A stretch of DNA of 64,000 nucleotides from Paracoccus acridae (GTDB taxonomy: Bacteria; Pseudomonadota; Alphaproteobacteria; Rhodobacterales; Rhodobacteraceae): NCBI RefSeq assembly GCF_014642735.1, contig NZ_BMIV01000004.1:1-64000 (forward strand), in the 5' to 3' direction. This document shows, in pieces, positions 53,777 to 62,666 of this stretch (its first letter is position 1; every line of letters starts with the position of its first letter). The translations under genes and the position numbers were made by a program. The notes under the pieces are model-generated. The model had not been told where the DNA came from. It saw only the letters and a list, made by a program, of their open reading frames with translations, and made no database searches.

Positions 53777-54958
53777 TCAGCCCAGGATCCGCATCGCCTG
53801 CGTCAACCCGTCCAGCGTCATGGGCATCATCCGGTTTTCGAAGATTCGGCCGATCATGGCGATGGACTGGGTATAACCCCAATGCGCCTGCGGGACCGGG
53901 TTCAGCCAGACATGGTCGGGCCAGGTCTCGGCCGCGCGGCGCAGCCAGACCTCTCCGGCCTCGGGGTTCCAGTGTTCGTTGGCCCCGCCGGGAACCGCGA
54001 TCTCATATGGCGACATCGACGCATCGCCCACGAAGATGCATTTGTAGTCGCGCCCGAAGCGGTGCAGCACGTCCCAGGTCGGCGTCTGTTCGGTCCAGCG
54101 GCGGCGGTTGTCGGTCCACACGCCCTCGTAAAGGCAGTTGTGGAAATAGAAATGCTCCATGTGCTTGAACTCGGCCCGCGCGGCCGAGAACAACTCGTCC
54201 ACGACGCGGATATGGTCGTCCATCGACCCACCCACGTCCAGAAACAGCAGCACCTTGACGGCATTGCGCCGTTCCGGCCGGGTCTGCACGTCGATATAGC
54301 CGTGATCTGCCGTGGCGCGGATGGTGGCGGGCAGGTCCAGTTCGTCCGCCGCCCCATGCCGCGCCCATTGGCGCAGGCGCTTCAGCGCGACCTTGATGTT
54401 GCGGGTGCCCAGTTCGACATTGTCGTCGAAGTCGCGGAATTCACGCTTGTCCCAGACCTTGACCGCACGGCGGTGGCGGGATTCGTCCTGGCCGATGCGC
54501 ACCCCTTCGGGGTTGTAGCCATAGGCGCCGAAGGGCGAGGTGCCGCCCGTGCCGATCCACTTGCTGCCGCCTTGGTGGCGCCCCTGCTGTTCGGCCAGCC
54601 TTTCGCGCAGTTTGCGCATCAGATCCTCGAAACTGCCGCTGCCCTGGATTTGGGCCTTTTCGGCATCGGTCAGCAGCTTTTCGGCCAGCTTCTCAAGCCA
54701 GTCGCGGGGGATCGCCTGTTCGGTCACAAGCGCCTCGACCGGAATGGCTTCAAGGCCCGAGAACGCCTCGGCGAAGGCCCGGTCGAAGCGGTCGATGTGG
54801 CGCTCGTCCTTGACCAGGGCCAGACGCGCCAGATGATAGAAGCCATCGACCGTCCAGCCTGCGACACCCGCCTGCATCCCGGCCATCAGGTCCAGCCATT
54901 CCCGCAGCGAGACCGGGACCCCTTGCCGGCGCAGGCTGTCGAGGAATGGAATGAACAT
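53777..54958 (-). CDS. VWA-domain (CoxE-like) protein
   Basis: A 393-residue protein. The first half is helical (VSLREWLDLMAGM and a charged coil), and the C-terminal half is a von Willebrand A-like domain. The metal-site motif is DVGGSMDD rather than the usual DxSxS, so one serine is replaced by glycine. An FVGDASMSPYE segment lies later. Such proteins often act with an AAA+ ATPase; none is next to it here. The start codon shares one base with the stop of the upstream 54-residue gene (TGATG), so they are translated together. Confidence 0.82.
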   Translation of the reverse strand: MFIPFLDSLRRQGVPVSLREWLDLMAGMQAGVAGWTVDGFYHLARLALVKDERHIDRFDRAFAEAFSGLEAIPVEALVTEQAIPRDWLEKLAEKLLTDAEKAQIQGSGSFEDLMRKLRERLAEQQGRHQGGSKWIGTGGTSPFGAYGYNPEGVRIGQDESRHRRAVKVWDKREFRDFDDNVELGTRNIKVALKRLRQWARHGAADELDLPATIRATADHGYIDVQTRPERRNAVKVLLFLDVGGSMDDHIRVVDELFSAARAEFKHMEHFYFHNCLYEGVWTDNRRRWTEQTPTWDVLHRFGRDYKCIFVGDASMSPYEIAVPGGANEHWNPEAGEVWLRRAAETWPDHVWLNPVPQAHWGYTQSIAMIGRIFENRMMPMTLDGLTQAMRILG

Positions 54959-55122
54959 CACATCATCCGGTCGATGATGACGGTCGCAAACAGGCCCACG
55001 ACCGCGAAGGCGATGGCGAAGCCGGCCGCATACTGCGCGCGGTCGCGTCCCGTGCCGCCCAGTCCGACGGCGCGGCGCCAGCCCAGGATGGCACCGATGA
55101 TGGCGGCGACGATGACGATCAT
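54958..55122 (-). CDS. Small two-segment membrane protein
   Basis: A 54-residue protein, MIVIVAAIIGAILGWRRAVG onward, with hydrophobic segments at about residues 2-14 and 30-50 joined by a short charged loop. The longer reading to 55179 has a poor leader; the ATG at 55122 starts exactly at the hydrophobic segment. It is coupled to the VWA gene, sharing one base. I do not recognise a family. Confidence 0.6.
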   Translation of the reverse strand: MIVIVAAIIGAILGWRRAVGLGGTGRDRAQYAAGFAIAFAVVGLFATVIIDRMM

Positions 55123-55245
55123 GGGGGCCTCTGGTCCTGTTCCGTCCCTCCAGATAGCCGCTGGTCCGGCGTGGTGCAACCAAGGGCATGGGAACGGGTG
55201 TCCCCGAAAGGGGTTGAGCCACAGGCGAAAACGCAGGAGGACGCT

Positions 55246-55404
55246 ATGGCCGAGAAGGAAAACCCCGACGCCGTTCCCCCCGGCACCCCCGGCGCGGGCG
55301 AGAACATCTGCCGCAAATGCGAAGGCAGCGGACGGATCGAGGGCAAGGAATGCCCAGAATGCGGCGGCACCGGCAAGGTCACGACCGGCATCGGCGGGGG
55401 CTGA
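55246..55404 (+). CDS. Miniprotein with DnaJ-like CxxCxGxG zinc-finger motif
   Basis: A 52-residue protein with CRKCEGSGRIEGKECPECGG, i.e. two CxxCxGxG repeats, the zinc-binding unit of DnaJ, plus a proline- and glycine-rich head and a GIGGG tail. The ATG at 55246 follows AGGAGG at 55235, a strong site at good spacing. DnaJ has four such repeats; this single pair could form one zinc site. Similar small proteins are known in alphaproteobacteria but their function is not. It stands alone on the plus strand. Confidence 0.72.
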   Translation: MAEKENPDAVPPGTPGAGENICRKCEGSGRIEGKECPECGGTGKVTTGIGGG

Positions 55405-55461
55405 GCAGGGTTGGCGGCCCGCCGATCAGGCGCTTCCTGGGGCGAAGCGCAGACCGTCTTC

Positions 55462-56289
55462 CTAGGCCGCGGGCCTGCGACGGACGGTCAACTGGCGCCA
55501 GAAGAAGACCAGGGTGAACAGCGCGGTCATGACCACCACGATGGTCGGGGCAGGCGCGCTGTCCAGCCAGAAACTGATCCAGATGCCTGCCAGGCTGCAT
55601 CCTGCGCCGATGACCACCGACAGGACCAGCATCGCCTGCAGGCGACGGGTCAGCAGGAAGGCAATGGCCCCCGGCGCGATCAGCAGCGCCACCGACAGGA
55701 TGATGCCCACCGCCGACAGCATCGCCACCACCACGGCCGAGATCATCGCCAGCATCCCGTAATGCAGCCAGCCAACGGCCAGCCCGGCCACCCGCGCCTG
55801 AACCGGATCGAAGACCAGCAGCGCGAAATCGCGCCATTTCAGCACCAGGACCAACCCCACCACGGCCGAGATCGAGCCGGCCGACAGGAAGTCGTCCGGC
55901 CCGACCCCCAGGATGTTGCCGAACAGGATATGATCCAGATGAACGTCGGTCGGGAATTGGGTATAGATCACCAGCCCAAGCCCGAACATCCCGGCCATCA
56001 CCACGCCAAGCGTCGTGTCGGGCTTGATGCGGCTGTTGGCATCCAGCCAGCCCGCCGACAGCGCACAGATCATCCCCGCCACGAAGGCCCCGATCAGCAG
56101 GGGGATGCCCGCCAGATAGGCCAGCACGATCCCCGGCAGCACCGCATGGCTGATCCCGTCGCCCATCAGCGCCCATCCGCGCAGGACCAGAAAGCAACTG
56201 AGAAGGGCCGCGGGGATGCTGACCATGACGGCGATCAGCATGGCCTCGACCATGAAGGGGAAGGCGAAGGGCGCCGTCAGCCAGGTCAT
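55462..56289 (-). CDS. sitD: Manganese/iron ABC transporter permease SitD
   Basis: A 275-residue ABC-3 family permease with about eight membrane segments. MVEAMLIAVMVSIPAALLSC and the GWALMGDGISHAVLPG coupling segment are typical. It is the last gene of a minus-strand set sitA-sitB-sitC-sitD and overlaps sitC by 4 bases (ATGA). Together with sitC it forms the membrane channel. The metal is most likely Mn2+ (also Fe2+), from the binding protein and regulator in the same unit; Zn2+ import is the alternative. Confidence 0.92.
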   Translation of the reverse strand: MTWLTAPFAFPFMVEAMLIAVMVSIPAALLSCFLVLRGWALMGDGISHAVLPGIVLAYLAGIPLLIGAFVAGMICALSAGWLDANSRIKPDTTLGVVMAGMFGLGLVIYTQFPTDVHLDHILFGNILGVGPDDFLSAGSISAVVGLVLVLKWRDFALLVFDPVQARVAGLAVGWLHYGMLAMISAVVVAMLSAVGIILSVALLIAPGAIAFLLTRRLQAMLVLSVVIGAGCSLAGIWISFWLDSAPAPTIVVVMTALFTLVFFWRQLTVRRRPAA

Positions 56290-57137
56290 CGGGTAACCTT
56301 TCGGATGCGGCGGCGGCTGGCAAGCAGGCCGTGGCGGGGGGCGAAAATGAAGGCCGCAAGGAAGATCAGGGTTTGCAGCACGACGATGATGCCGCCCGTC
56401 GCGCCGTCCAGGAAGAAGCTGACATAGGCGCCGATGGCCGAGGTCAGCGTGCCGATCGCCACCGACAGCGCGATCAGGCGCGGAAAGCGGTCGGTCAGCA
56501 GATAGGCCGTGGCGCCCGGCGTCACGACCATGGCGATGACCAGGAAGGCGCCGACGGTCTGCATGGCGGCGACCGTCGATCCGGCCAGCAGCGTGAAGAA
56601 CAGCACCCGAAGCCGCCCCGGATGCAGCCCGATGGTGCGCGCATGGCTTTCGTCGAAGAAGACCACCATCAGGTCGCGCCACTTCGCCAGCAGGATCACC
56701 AGGGATACTCCGCCGATGACCGCCAGTTGCAGCGTGTCGGCGGGCGTGATCGCCAGGATGTTGCCCATGGTGATCGCCTGAAGATCGACCGAGACCGGAT
56801 TCAGAGAGATCATGAACAGCCCGATCCCGAAGAAGCCGGTGAAGATCAGGCCGATGATGGCGTCCTCCTTCAATCCCGTGCGGCTGTTCAGGAACAGCAT
56901 GGTCAGCGCGGCCAAGCCACCCGAAAGGAAGGCGCCAAGGGCGAAGGGCAGGCCCAGCATGTATGCGCCCGCGACGCCAGGCACGATGGAATGGGACAAG
57001 GCGTCGCCGATCAGACTCCACCCTTTCAGCATCAGGTAGGCGGACAGGAAGGCGCAGACCCCGCCGACCAGGGCCGAAACCCAGATGGCGTTCGCCATGT
57101 AGCCGTAGGTGAAGGGGATCAGCAGGGCATCCCACAT
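56286..57137 (-). CDS. sitC: Manganese/iron ABC transporter permease SitC
   Basis: A 283-residue ABC-3 family permease, paralogous to sitD, with the KGWSLIGDALSHSIVPG coupling segment and about eight membrane segments. It overlaps sitD by 4 bases. A 73-base gap with an intergenic repeat separates it from sitB, an odd insertion inside an otherwise tight operon. Confidence 0.92.
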   Translation of the reverse strand: MWDALLIPFTYGYMANAIWVSALVGGVCAFLSAYLMLKGWSLIGDALSHSIVPGVAGAYMLGLPFALGAFLSGGLAALTMLFLNSRTGLKEDAIIGLIFTGFFGIGLFMISLNPVSVDLQAITMGNILAITPADTLQLAVIGGVSLVILLAKWRDLMVVFFDESHARTIGLHPGRLRVLFFTLLAGSTVAAMQTVGAFLVIAMVVTPGATAYLLTDRFPRLIALSVAIGTLTSAIGAYVSFFLDGATGGIIVVLQTLIFLAAFIFAPRHGLLASRRRIRKVTR

Positions 57138-57148
57138 CAGGCGTCGCC

Positions 57149-57203
57149 AGCGGGGGTTTCACACCCCCGCACCCCCGTGGGATATTTTTGCCAGAATGAA
57201 AGG
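57149..57203 (+). repeat. Interspersed intergenic repeat, copy 4
   Basis: GCGGGGGT (57150-57157) pairs with ACCCCCGC (57163-57170), followed by a C-tract, GTGGGATATTT and CCAGAATGAAAGG. It lies inside the sit operon between sitB and sitC, in the orientation opposite to transcription. It is the clearest case of a copy that is not at the end of a transcript. Confidence 0.75.
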
Positions 57204-57210
57204 GCGCGGG

Positions 57211-58056
57211 TCATTCGTCCTTCTTTCGCGCGCGTTGGTCATAGAACACCAGCGGCCGTTCGTCGTCGGTGAACACGTCCACGCTGCGCCGGTCGGCGTC
57301 GTCGTGCAGCGCCGCGCCCCCCAGGACGAAGTGGCGCAAGACGCCGCCGAAGGCATGGCGCAGGTTTTCGGGGGTGAAGGTCGTCTCGGTCGGGCCGCTG
57401 GCAAGGACGGTGCCCTTCACCATCACCACCCGGTCGCAATATTCCGGCACCGAGCCGAGATCGTGGGTCGAGACCAGCATCACCCGCCCTTCCTCGCGCA
57501 TGGCCTTGAGCAGGGCGATGATCGCCTCCTCGGTCTTGACGTCCACGCCGGTGAAGGGTTCGTCCAGCAGGATCACCCGCGCCTCTTGCGCGATGGCGCG
57601 GGCCAGGAAGACGCGTTTCTTCTGGCCGCCGGACAGTTCGCCGATCTGGCGCCGGCGGAAATCGGTCATGCCGACGCGGGCCAGGGCCGCGTCCACCGCC
57701 TGCCGGTCGATGGGGCGGGCGCGGCGGAAAAAGCCCATATGGCCGTATCGGCCCATCATCACGACGTCTTCCACCAGGACGGGAAAGGTCCAGTCCACCT
57801 CCTCGGCCTGGGGGACATAGGCCACGAGGTTTCTTGCCAAGGCCTGTTCGACGGTGCCGCCCATGATGCGGACCTGGCCCGAACTGTGCGGAAGAAGGCC
57901 CATCAGCGCCTTGAACAGCGTTGATTTTCCCGCGCCGTTGACGCCGACAAGGGCGGTGACGGACCCTTGTGGCACGGTGAAGCTGGCGTCGCGCAGCGCA
58001 GTGACGCCGTTGGAATAGGCAACGGTCAGGTTCCGGACCTCGATCCCGTCATTCAT
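57211..58056 (-). CDS. sitB: Manganese/iron ABC transporter ATP-binding protein SitB
   Basis: A 281-residue ABC ATPase. Walker [12 protein letters not shown] is near residue 40, the ABC signature [14 protein letters not shown] and Walker [13 protein letters not shown] follow. The ATG at 58056 starts the conserved N-terminus and overlaps the end of sitA by 8 bases. The C-terminal tail (residues 240-281) is longer and more polar than the core needs. It drives import by SitC and SitD. Confidence 0.94.
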   Translation of the reverse strand: MNDGIEVRNLTVAYSNGVTALRDASFTVPQGSVTALVGVNGAGKSTLFKALMGLLPHSSGQVRIMGGTVEQALARNLVAYVPQAEEVDWTFPVLVEDVVMMGRYGHMGFFRRARPIDRQAVDAALARVGMTDFRRRQIGELSGGQKKRVFLARAIAQEARVILLDEPFTGVDVKTEEAIIALLKAMREEGRVMLVSTHDLGSVPEYCDRVVMVKGTVLASGPTETTFTPENLRHAFGGVLRHFVLGGAALHDDADRRSVDVFTDDERPLVFYDQRARKKDE

Positions 58057-58924
58057 TCCGCAGACCATCCACGATGGTTTCCGATGTCACGCGCAGCAGG
58101 TCCAGATAGGTGGGGACGGGGCCGCTAGCCTCGGACAGGCTGTCCACGTAAAGGACGCCGCCATAGATCGCCCCGGTTTCGGATGCGACGCGGCGGGCAG
58201 GGCGGTCGGAGACGGTGGATTCCGAAAAGATCACACGGACATCGTTTTCGCGCATCACGTCGATGACATGGCGCACCTGCTGGGGCGTGCCCTGCGCGTC
58301 CGCATTGATCGGCCACAGGTAGAGTTCCCGCAGGCCGAAGTCGCGGGCGAGATAGGAGAACGCGCCCTCGGAGGTGACCAGCCAGCGGCGGTCCTGGGGC
58401 AGGGCGCGGGCGGCATCGCGCAGGGGGGCGATGGTGTCGGTGATCCGCGCCTTGTAGGCTTCGGCATTCGCGCGATAGGCCGCGGCGTTGTCGGGATCGG
58501 CGCCCGCCATCGCGGCGGCAATGTTGTCCACATAGATCAGCGCGCTGTCCAAAGCCATCCAGGCATGGGGATTGGGCTTGCCGTCGTAATCGCCGCCCGT
58601 GATCGACATCGGTTCGACGCCGTCGCTGACGACCGCGACGGGGATATCGCCCATCTGGTCGATGAACTGCTGGAACCAGCTTTCCAGGTTCAGCCCGTTC
58701 GCCAGGACCAGATCGGCATCGGACGTGCGGATCAGATCGCCCGAGGTGGGCTGATAGTTGTGAATCTCAGCCCCCGGCTTGGTGATCGATTCCACGTCCG
58801 CCGCATCGCCTGCGACATTGCGGGCCATGTCCGCGATGATGGTGAAGGTGGTGGCGACCTTCATCCGCTCGGCATGGGCGGGAAGGGCGGCCAGGGCAAA
58901 GGCGAGAACAAGGAATGACTTCAT
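58049..58924 (-). CDS. sitA: Manganese/iron ABC transporter substrate-binding protein SitA
   Basis: A 291-residue periplasmic protein with a signal peptide ([18 protein letters not shown]). Metal ligands by family pattern are H in EIHNYQPT, H in NPHAWMAL, E in IFSESTVS and D in LYVDSLSE. Two histidines, one glutamate and one aspartate are the Mn/Fe type, and the His-rich loop of zinc-binding ZnuA is missing. It opens the operon and is divergent from the Fur-family gene at 59009. Confidence 0.92.
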   Translation of the reverse strand: MKSFLVLAFALAALPAHAERMKVATTFTIIADMARNVAGDAADVESITKPGAEIHNYQPTSGDLIRTSDADLVLANGLNLESWFQQFIDQMGDIPVAVVSDGVEPMSITGGDYDGKPNPHAWMALDSALIYVDNIAAAMAGADPDNAAAYRANAEAYKARITDTIAPLRDAARALPQDRRWLVTSEGAFSYLARDFGLRELYLWPINADAQGTPQQVRHVIDVMRENDVRVIFSESTVSDRPARRVASETGAIYGGVLYVDSLSEASGPVPTYLDLLRVTSETIVDGLRNE

Positions 58925-58939
58925 GATGCAGTTATGTGC

Positions 58940-58985
58940 GAGTGATTCTCATCTGTCAATAGTTGAGAACTAGTTGCAACTGAAC
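58940..58985. promoter_or_regulatory. Divergent control region of sitABCD and the Fur-family gene
   Basis: TTCTCA (58946-58951) and TGAGAA (58964-58969) form an inverted repeat with a 12-base spacer, and AGTTGCAACT (58972-58981) is a perfect 10-base palindrome. The gap is AT-rich. These are good candidates for the metal-regulator (Mur/Fur) sites of the divergent genes, though neither is a full consensus box. Confidence 0.5.
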
Positions 58986-59008
58986 GCGGGATGCGGCATG
59001 AAGGTTCC

Positions 59009-59428
59009 ATGGAAAGCCGTGCCTTACAGTTGGAACAGGCCCTGCGCCGGGCGGGGGTGCGGGTGACGCGGCAGCGCGCGGCCCTTTTGCGGGTGATCGC
59101 GGGCAGCGAGGATCATCCCGATGCCGCCGAACTGCATCGCCGGGCCGAGGCCGCGGGGGCCGGGGTGTCGCTGGCGACCGTTTACCGCACATTGACCACG
59201 TTGCAGACCCAGGGGGTCATCGAGAAGCTGGAATTCCAGGGCGAACCGGCCCGGTGGGAGGCTGCGGACCAGCGGCACCACGACCACATGATCGACGTGG
59301 ACACGGGCGAGGTGGTCGAGTTCACCAATGACCGCATCGAACGGTTGCAGGCCGAGGTCGCGGCCGAGATGGGATACGAGATCGTCCATCACCGGCTGGA
59401 ACTCTATGTGCGGCGGCGGGGCGCCTGA
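59009..59428 (+). CDS. mur: Fur family transcriptional regulator (Mur-like)
   Basis: A 139-residue metal-sensing regulator with the winged helix (VRVTRQRAALLRVIAGSEDH, SLATVYRTLTTLQTQGVIEK) and the metal- and dimer-domain HHDHMIDVDTGEVVEF. It lacks the C-terminal CxxC zinc pairs that many Fur proteins have. In rhizobia and Rhodobacter the Fur homologue beside sitABCD is the manganese regulator Mur, so that name fits the context. The ATG at 59009 was chosen over 58991 because of a GAAGG site. Confidence 0.88.
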   Translation: MESRALQLEQALRRAGVRVTRQRAALLRVIAGSEDHPDAAELHRRAEAAGAGVSLATVYRTLTTLQTQGVIEKLEFQGEPARWEAADQRHHDHMIDVDTGEVVEFTNDRIERLQAEVAAEMGYEIVHHRLELYVRRRGA

Positions 59429-59435
59429 ACCGCGG

Positions 59436-59792
59436 ATGCAGGTCTTCGACAAGATCATCTCGGACCGAGGATCGCGCTATGCCGTGGCGGGCGGGCCTGC
59501 CGCGACGCGGGCCGAGGCCCAGGCCCTGCTGGCCGAACTGAAGCGCAACAAGCGGTTCGCCAAGGCCACCCACAACAGCTGGGCCGCGATCCTGGCCGAT
59601 GGGCCGGTCAAGGACGACGATGGGGAAGCGGGCGCGGGCGCGCTGATCCTGCAGATGCTGGAACGCGCCGAATTGCGGGACCATGTGGTCATCGTGACCC
59701 GCTGGTTTGGCGGCAAGCAACTGGGCGGCGACCGCTTCCGCCATGTGGCGGATGCGGTCAGGCATTACCTGCGGGAAACCGGCCTGGGCTAG
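59436..59792 (+). CDS. IMPACT/YigZ-family protein (UPF0029 domain)
   Basis: A 118-residue protein containing the UPF0029 core: ATHNSWAAIL, DDDGEAGAGALILQML and VIVTRWFGGKQLGGDRFRHV. YigZ-like proteins have a second C-terminal domain and are about 200 residues; here only the first domain is present. In eukaryotes the domain regulates GCN2; in bacteria its role is unclear. It starts 7 bases after the Fur-family gene, so it is probably in that mRNA. It overlaps the converging LLM gene by 4 bases. Confidence 0.88.
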   Translation: MQVFDKIISDRGSRYAVAGGPAATRAEAQALLAELKRNKRFAKATHNSWAAILADGPVKDDDGEAGAGALILQMLERAELRDHVVIVTRWFGGKQLGGDRFRHVADAVRHYLRETGLG

Positions 59793-60808
59793 CGCCAGCC
59801 AAGCGCCGGGGCCACATGGCGCAGGATGCTGTCCAGGACATGGACGTTGTAATCGACGCCCAGCATGTTCGGGACCGTCAGCAGCAGGGTATCGGCCTCG
59901 GCAATGGCCTCGTCCTCCCGCAACTGGTCGATCAGGCGATCCGGTTCGTCGGCATAGCTGCGCCCGAAGACGGCGCGATAGTTGTCGATATTGCCGATCT
60001 GGTCGCTGTCCTTGCCGCCGCGCCCGAAGAAGCGGCGGTCCATGTCGCTGACCAGGGCGAAGATCGACCGGCTGACGGATACGCGCGGGGCACGGTCATG
60101 GCCCGCAGCCGCCCATGCCTCGCGATAGGTGCGGATCTGGCGGGCTTGCTGGACGTGGAACGGCTCGCCTGTCTCATCGACCTTGAGGGTCGAGCTTTGC
60201 AGGTACATCCCCATCTGTGCCGCCCATTCCGCCGTCGCGTTGGAGGCCGAGCCCCACCAGATGCGGTCGCGCAGCCCCGGCGAATGCGGCTCCAGCCGAA
60301 GAAGGCCGGGCGGGTTCGGGAACATCGGGCGGGGGTTCGGGCGGGCGAAGCCCTTGCCTTCAAGCTGCTGCAGGAAAACCTCGGTATGGCGGCGGGCCAT
60401 GTCCTGATCGCTCTCGCCCTCGGCCGGCTGATATCCGAAGTATCGCCAGCCGTCGATCACCTGTTCCGGGCTGCCCCGGCTGATGCCAAGCTGCAGGCGT
60501 CCGCCGGAAATCAGGTCGGCCGCGCCCGCGTCCTCGACCATGTAGAGCGGGTTTTCATAGCGCATGTCGATCACGCCGGTGCCGATCTCGATCCGCCTGG
60601 TCCTTGCGCCGACGGCGGCCAGCAGCGGGAAGGGCGAGGCAAGCTGGCGGGCGAAGTGATGGACGCGGAAATAGGCGCCGTCCGCGCCCAGTTCCTCGGC
60701 AGCGATGGCCAGGTCTATGGATTGCAGCAGCACGTCCTGGGCCGTGCGGACCTGTGATCCGGGTTCGGGCGACCAGTGGCCGAAGGACAGAAAGCCGATC
60801 TTCTTCAT
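59789..60808 (-). CDS. LLM class flavin-dependent oxidoreductase
   Basis: A 339-residue protein of the bacterial luciferase-like monooxygenase family. KKIGFLSFGHWSPEPGSQ at the start, GADGAYFRVHHFARQ, IEIGTGVIDMRYENPLYM, SGGRLQLGISRGSPEQVIDG and the C-terminal GVDYNVHVLDSILRHVAP are typical. It should use FMNH2 or F420 and oxygen on an unknown substrate. It is a monocistronic gene. Confidence 0.93.
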   Translation of the reverse strand: MKKIGFLSFGHWSPEPGSQVRTAQDVLLQSIDLAIAAEELGADGAYFRVHHFARQLASPFPLLAAVGARTRRIEIGTGVIDMRYENPLYMVEDAGAADLISGGRLQLGISRGSPEQVIDGWRYFGYQPAEGESDQDMARRHTEVFLQQLEGKGFARPNPRPMFPNPPGLLRLEPHSPGLRDRIWWGSASNATAEWAAQMGMYLQSSTLKVDETGEPFHVQQARQIRTYREAWAAAGHDRAPRVSVSRSIFALVSDMDRRFFGRGGKDSDQIGNIDNYRAVFGRSYADEPDRLIDQLREDEAIAEADTLLLTVPNMLGVDYNVHVLDSILRHVAPALGWR

Positions 60809-60878
60809 GCTGTTCCCTTTGCTGCGTCATGCGCGTTGCAAGGGGACATAGGGGCTTGCCGCACCGTCAGGCAAGGAT

Positions 60879-60907
60879 CACGGGCGCGCAGGGCCTGTGC
60901 GCCCGTG
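60879..60907 (-). terminator. Hairpin downstream of the acyltransferase gene
   Basis: CACGGGCGC (60879-60887) and GCGCCCGTG (60899-60907) form a perfect 9-base stem 2 bases past the stop codon. There is no T-tract, so its termination role is uncertain. Confidence 0.5.
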
Positions 60908-60908
60908 C

Positions 60909-61781
60909 CTATTTCCAGCGGCGATGGACCCAGAACCACTGGTCCATGTGCTGGCGGACAAGCATTTCCAGGTCGTCGTTCAGCGCCTGCATCATTGCCG
61001 CCGGTTCGCCATGTTCGACGGGTTCGCCCACATGGACGCGAAAGCGCAGCCCGTCGGGGCAGCGGATGCCGTGGACCGGGATCAGCAGCGCGTCATAGCG
61101 CAGCGCGAGTTCGGCAGGCGTCAGCACGGTCCGGCTGGGCAGGTCGAAGAAGCGCAGCTCGGGCGCGTGCCGGTCATACTGGTCAAAGCCCAGGGCCAGC
61201 CAGCCGCCGCCCTTCAGGAAGCGCAGCATGGCCGTCAGGCCCGACCGCCCGCGCGGGAACAGCGGCTCGGCGATGGCGCTGATCGCGGGGATGTAGTGGC
61301 GGTTGAACGCCTCGTTGTTCATGGGCCGGTAGAGCGCGCCGACCGGCCAGCCGCGACCGGCAAGCGCGGTGCGCATGGCGTCGTAATTGCCGAAATGCGC
61401 GCAGGCGATGATAACGGGGCGGTGCGCCTCGAAGGCTGCTTCAAGCGCGGGCAGGCCGGGGCCTTCCAGGGGATCGGAGTCGCGGATGCGGCTGGTGAAC
61501 TCCTCGCCCGAATAGATTTCGGCCACGGAACGGCCCGCGTTGTTGGGGACGGCGCGGGTCAGGGCCTTCACCTCCTCGGCCGTCAGGTCGGGTCGGGCCA
61601 GAGACAGGTTTTCGCGGATCCGCCGCCGCCATCCGGCCAGCGGGCCAAGGACATGCGCGAACAGCCAGCCCACGGCAGGGATGCGCCTGTCATAGGGCAG
61701 CAGCCGGGCAAGCCCGATCACCGACAGGAAGGCCGCGTTCGCGATGCGGTCGGACAGGGGCGGGGTGTCGGGATGGCTCAT
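60909..61781 (-). CDS. Lipid A biosynthesis-type lauroyl acyltransferase
   Basis: A 290-residue protein of the LpxL/HtrB family. The catalytic HxxxxD motif is AHFGNYD near residue 125, and YRPMNN and PRGRSGLTAM match family blocks. A hydrophobic N-terminal region anchors it in the inner membrane. It adds acyl chains to lipid A or to similar lipids. The start overlaps the stop of the EamA-family gene by 4 bases (ATGA). Several such paralogues can exist, and the chain specificity is not known. Confidence 0.9.
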   Translation of the reverse strand: MSHPDTPPLSDRIANAAFLSVIGLARLLPYDRRIPAVGWLFAHVLGPLAGWRRRIRENLSLARPDLTAEEVKALTRAVPNNAGRSVAEIYSGEEFTSRIRDSDPLEGPGLPALEAAFEAHRPVIIACAHFGNYDAMRTALAGRGWPVGALYRPMNNEAFNRHYIPAISAIAEPLFPRGRSGLTAMLRFLKGGGWLALGFDQYDRHAPELRFFDLPSRTVLTPAELALRYDALLIPVHGIRCPDGLRFRVHVGEPVEHGEPAAMMQALNDDLEMLVRQHMDQWFWVHRRWK

Positions 61782-62662
61782 GGGGTCCTTCGCGCCAAGC
61801 TTGCCTCTCGGGACCAGACATAAAGGCCTGCCGCCACGATGATCGTGGCCCCGGTCACGGTCCAGCCATCGGGCAACTGCCCGAACAACAGCCAGCCCCA
61901 CAAGCCCGCCCAGACCAGCCCGGTATAGCCGAAGGGGGCCAGCACCCCGGCCTCGGCCGTGGCGAAGGCGCGGACCAGCAGATACTGGCTGAGCGTGCCG
62001 AAGACCCCCAGCAGCGCGAATGCCCACAGGTCGGAGGCCGCGATCGGCTGCCAGACGAAGGGCACGACAAGCGATGTCAGGACGCTGCCCACGACCGCCG
62101 ACCACATCACCGAGGTGGCGACCGAATCCGTCCGCGCCATCCGCGTCAAAAGCGCGCCCGTGGCATAGGTGAAGGCCCCGGCCAGGGGCAGCAGGGCGGC
62201 GGGCTGGAAGACCCCCAGGCCGGGCCGGATGATGATCAGCGCGCCGACAAGGGCTGCGGCGATGCCCGCAAGCCGGCGGGGGCCGATCTTCTCGCCCAGG
62301 AACAGGGCCGCGCCTAGGGTGATCAGGACCGGGTTCAGGTCCATGATCGCCGTCGCCTCGGCCAGGCCGATGACCTGGAGCGAACTGAAGAACAGCGCGA
62401 CGGACGCAAGCTGCATCAGGGCGCGGGCGAATTGCAGGCCGGGCCTGCGGGTGCGCATCACCGTGGGCATCGCGCCCCGGAAGATGACGGCGAAGATCGC
62501 CAGGTTGCCGATGAAGCGTGCCCAGACGACCTGCGCGGGGTGATAGGCCTGGGTCAGGTGCTTGGCCGTCGCGTCCATCAGGGTGAAACCCAGGATCGCG
62601 GCCAGCATCAGGGCGATCCCGGTGGCCTGGACATTGGCGGGCTGGCGCAGGGCAAGTGTCAC
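61778..62662 (-). CDS. EamA/DMT family transporter
   Basis: A 294-residue protein with about ten membrane segments and two EamA repeats (LMLAAILGFTLMDATAKHLT near the start and the ALLGVFGTLSQYLLVRAF repeat in the second half). This is the drug/metabolite transporter superfamily. The cargo is unknown. It is 4 bases before the xerD stop and overlaps the acyltransferase by 4 bases, so xerD, this gene and the acyltransferase may share one mRNA. Confidence 0.92.
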   Translation of the reverse strand: MTLALRQPANVQATGIALMLAAILGFTLMDATAKHLTQAYHPAQVVWARFIGNLAIFAVIFRGAMPTVMRTRRPGLQFARALMQLASVALFFSSLQVIGLAEATAIMDLNPVLITLGAALFLGEKIGPRRLAGIAAALVGALIIIRPGLGVFQPAALLPLAGAFTYATGALLTRMARTDSVATSVMWSAVVGSVLTSLVVPFVWQPIAASDLWAFALLGVFGTLSQYLLVRAFATAEAGVLAPFGYTGLVWAGLWGWLLFGQLPDGWTVTGATIIVAAGLYVWSREASLARRTP

Positions 62663-62666
62663 GGGT

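Noticed and set aside
55462-58924. Zinc importer znuABC
   Set aside because: The binding protein lacks the His-rich loop and carries the H/H/E/D ligand set of Mn/Fe binding proteins; two distinct permeases also fit sitABCD.
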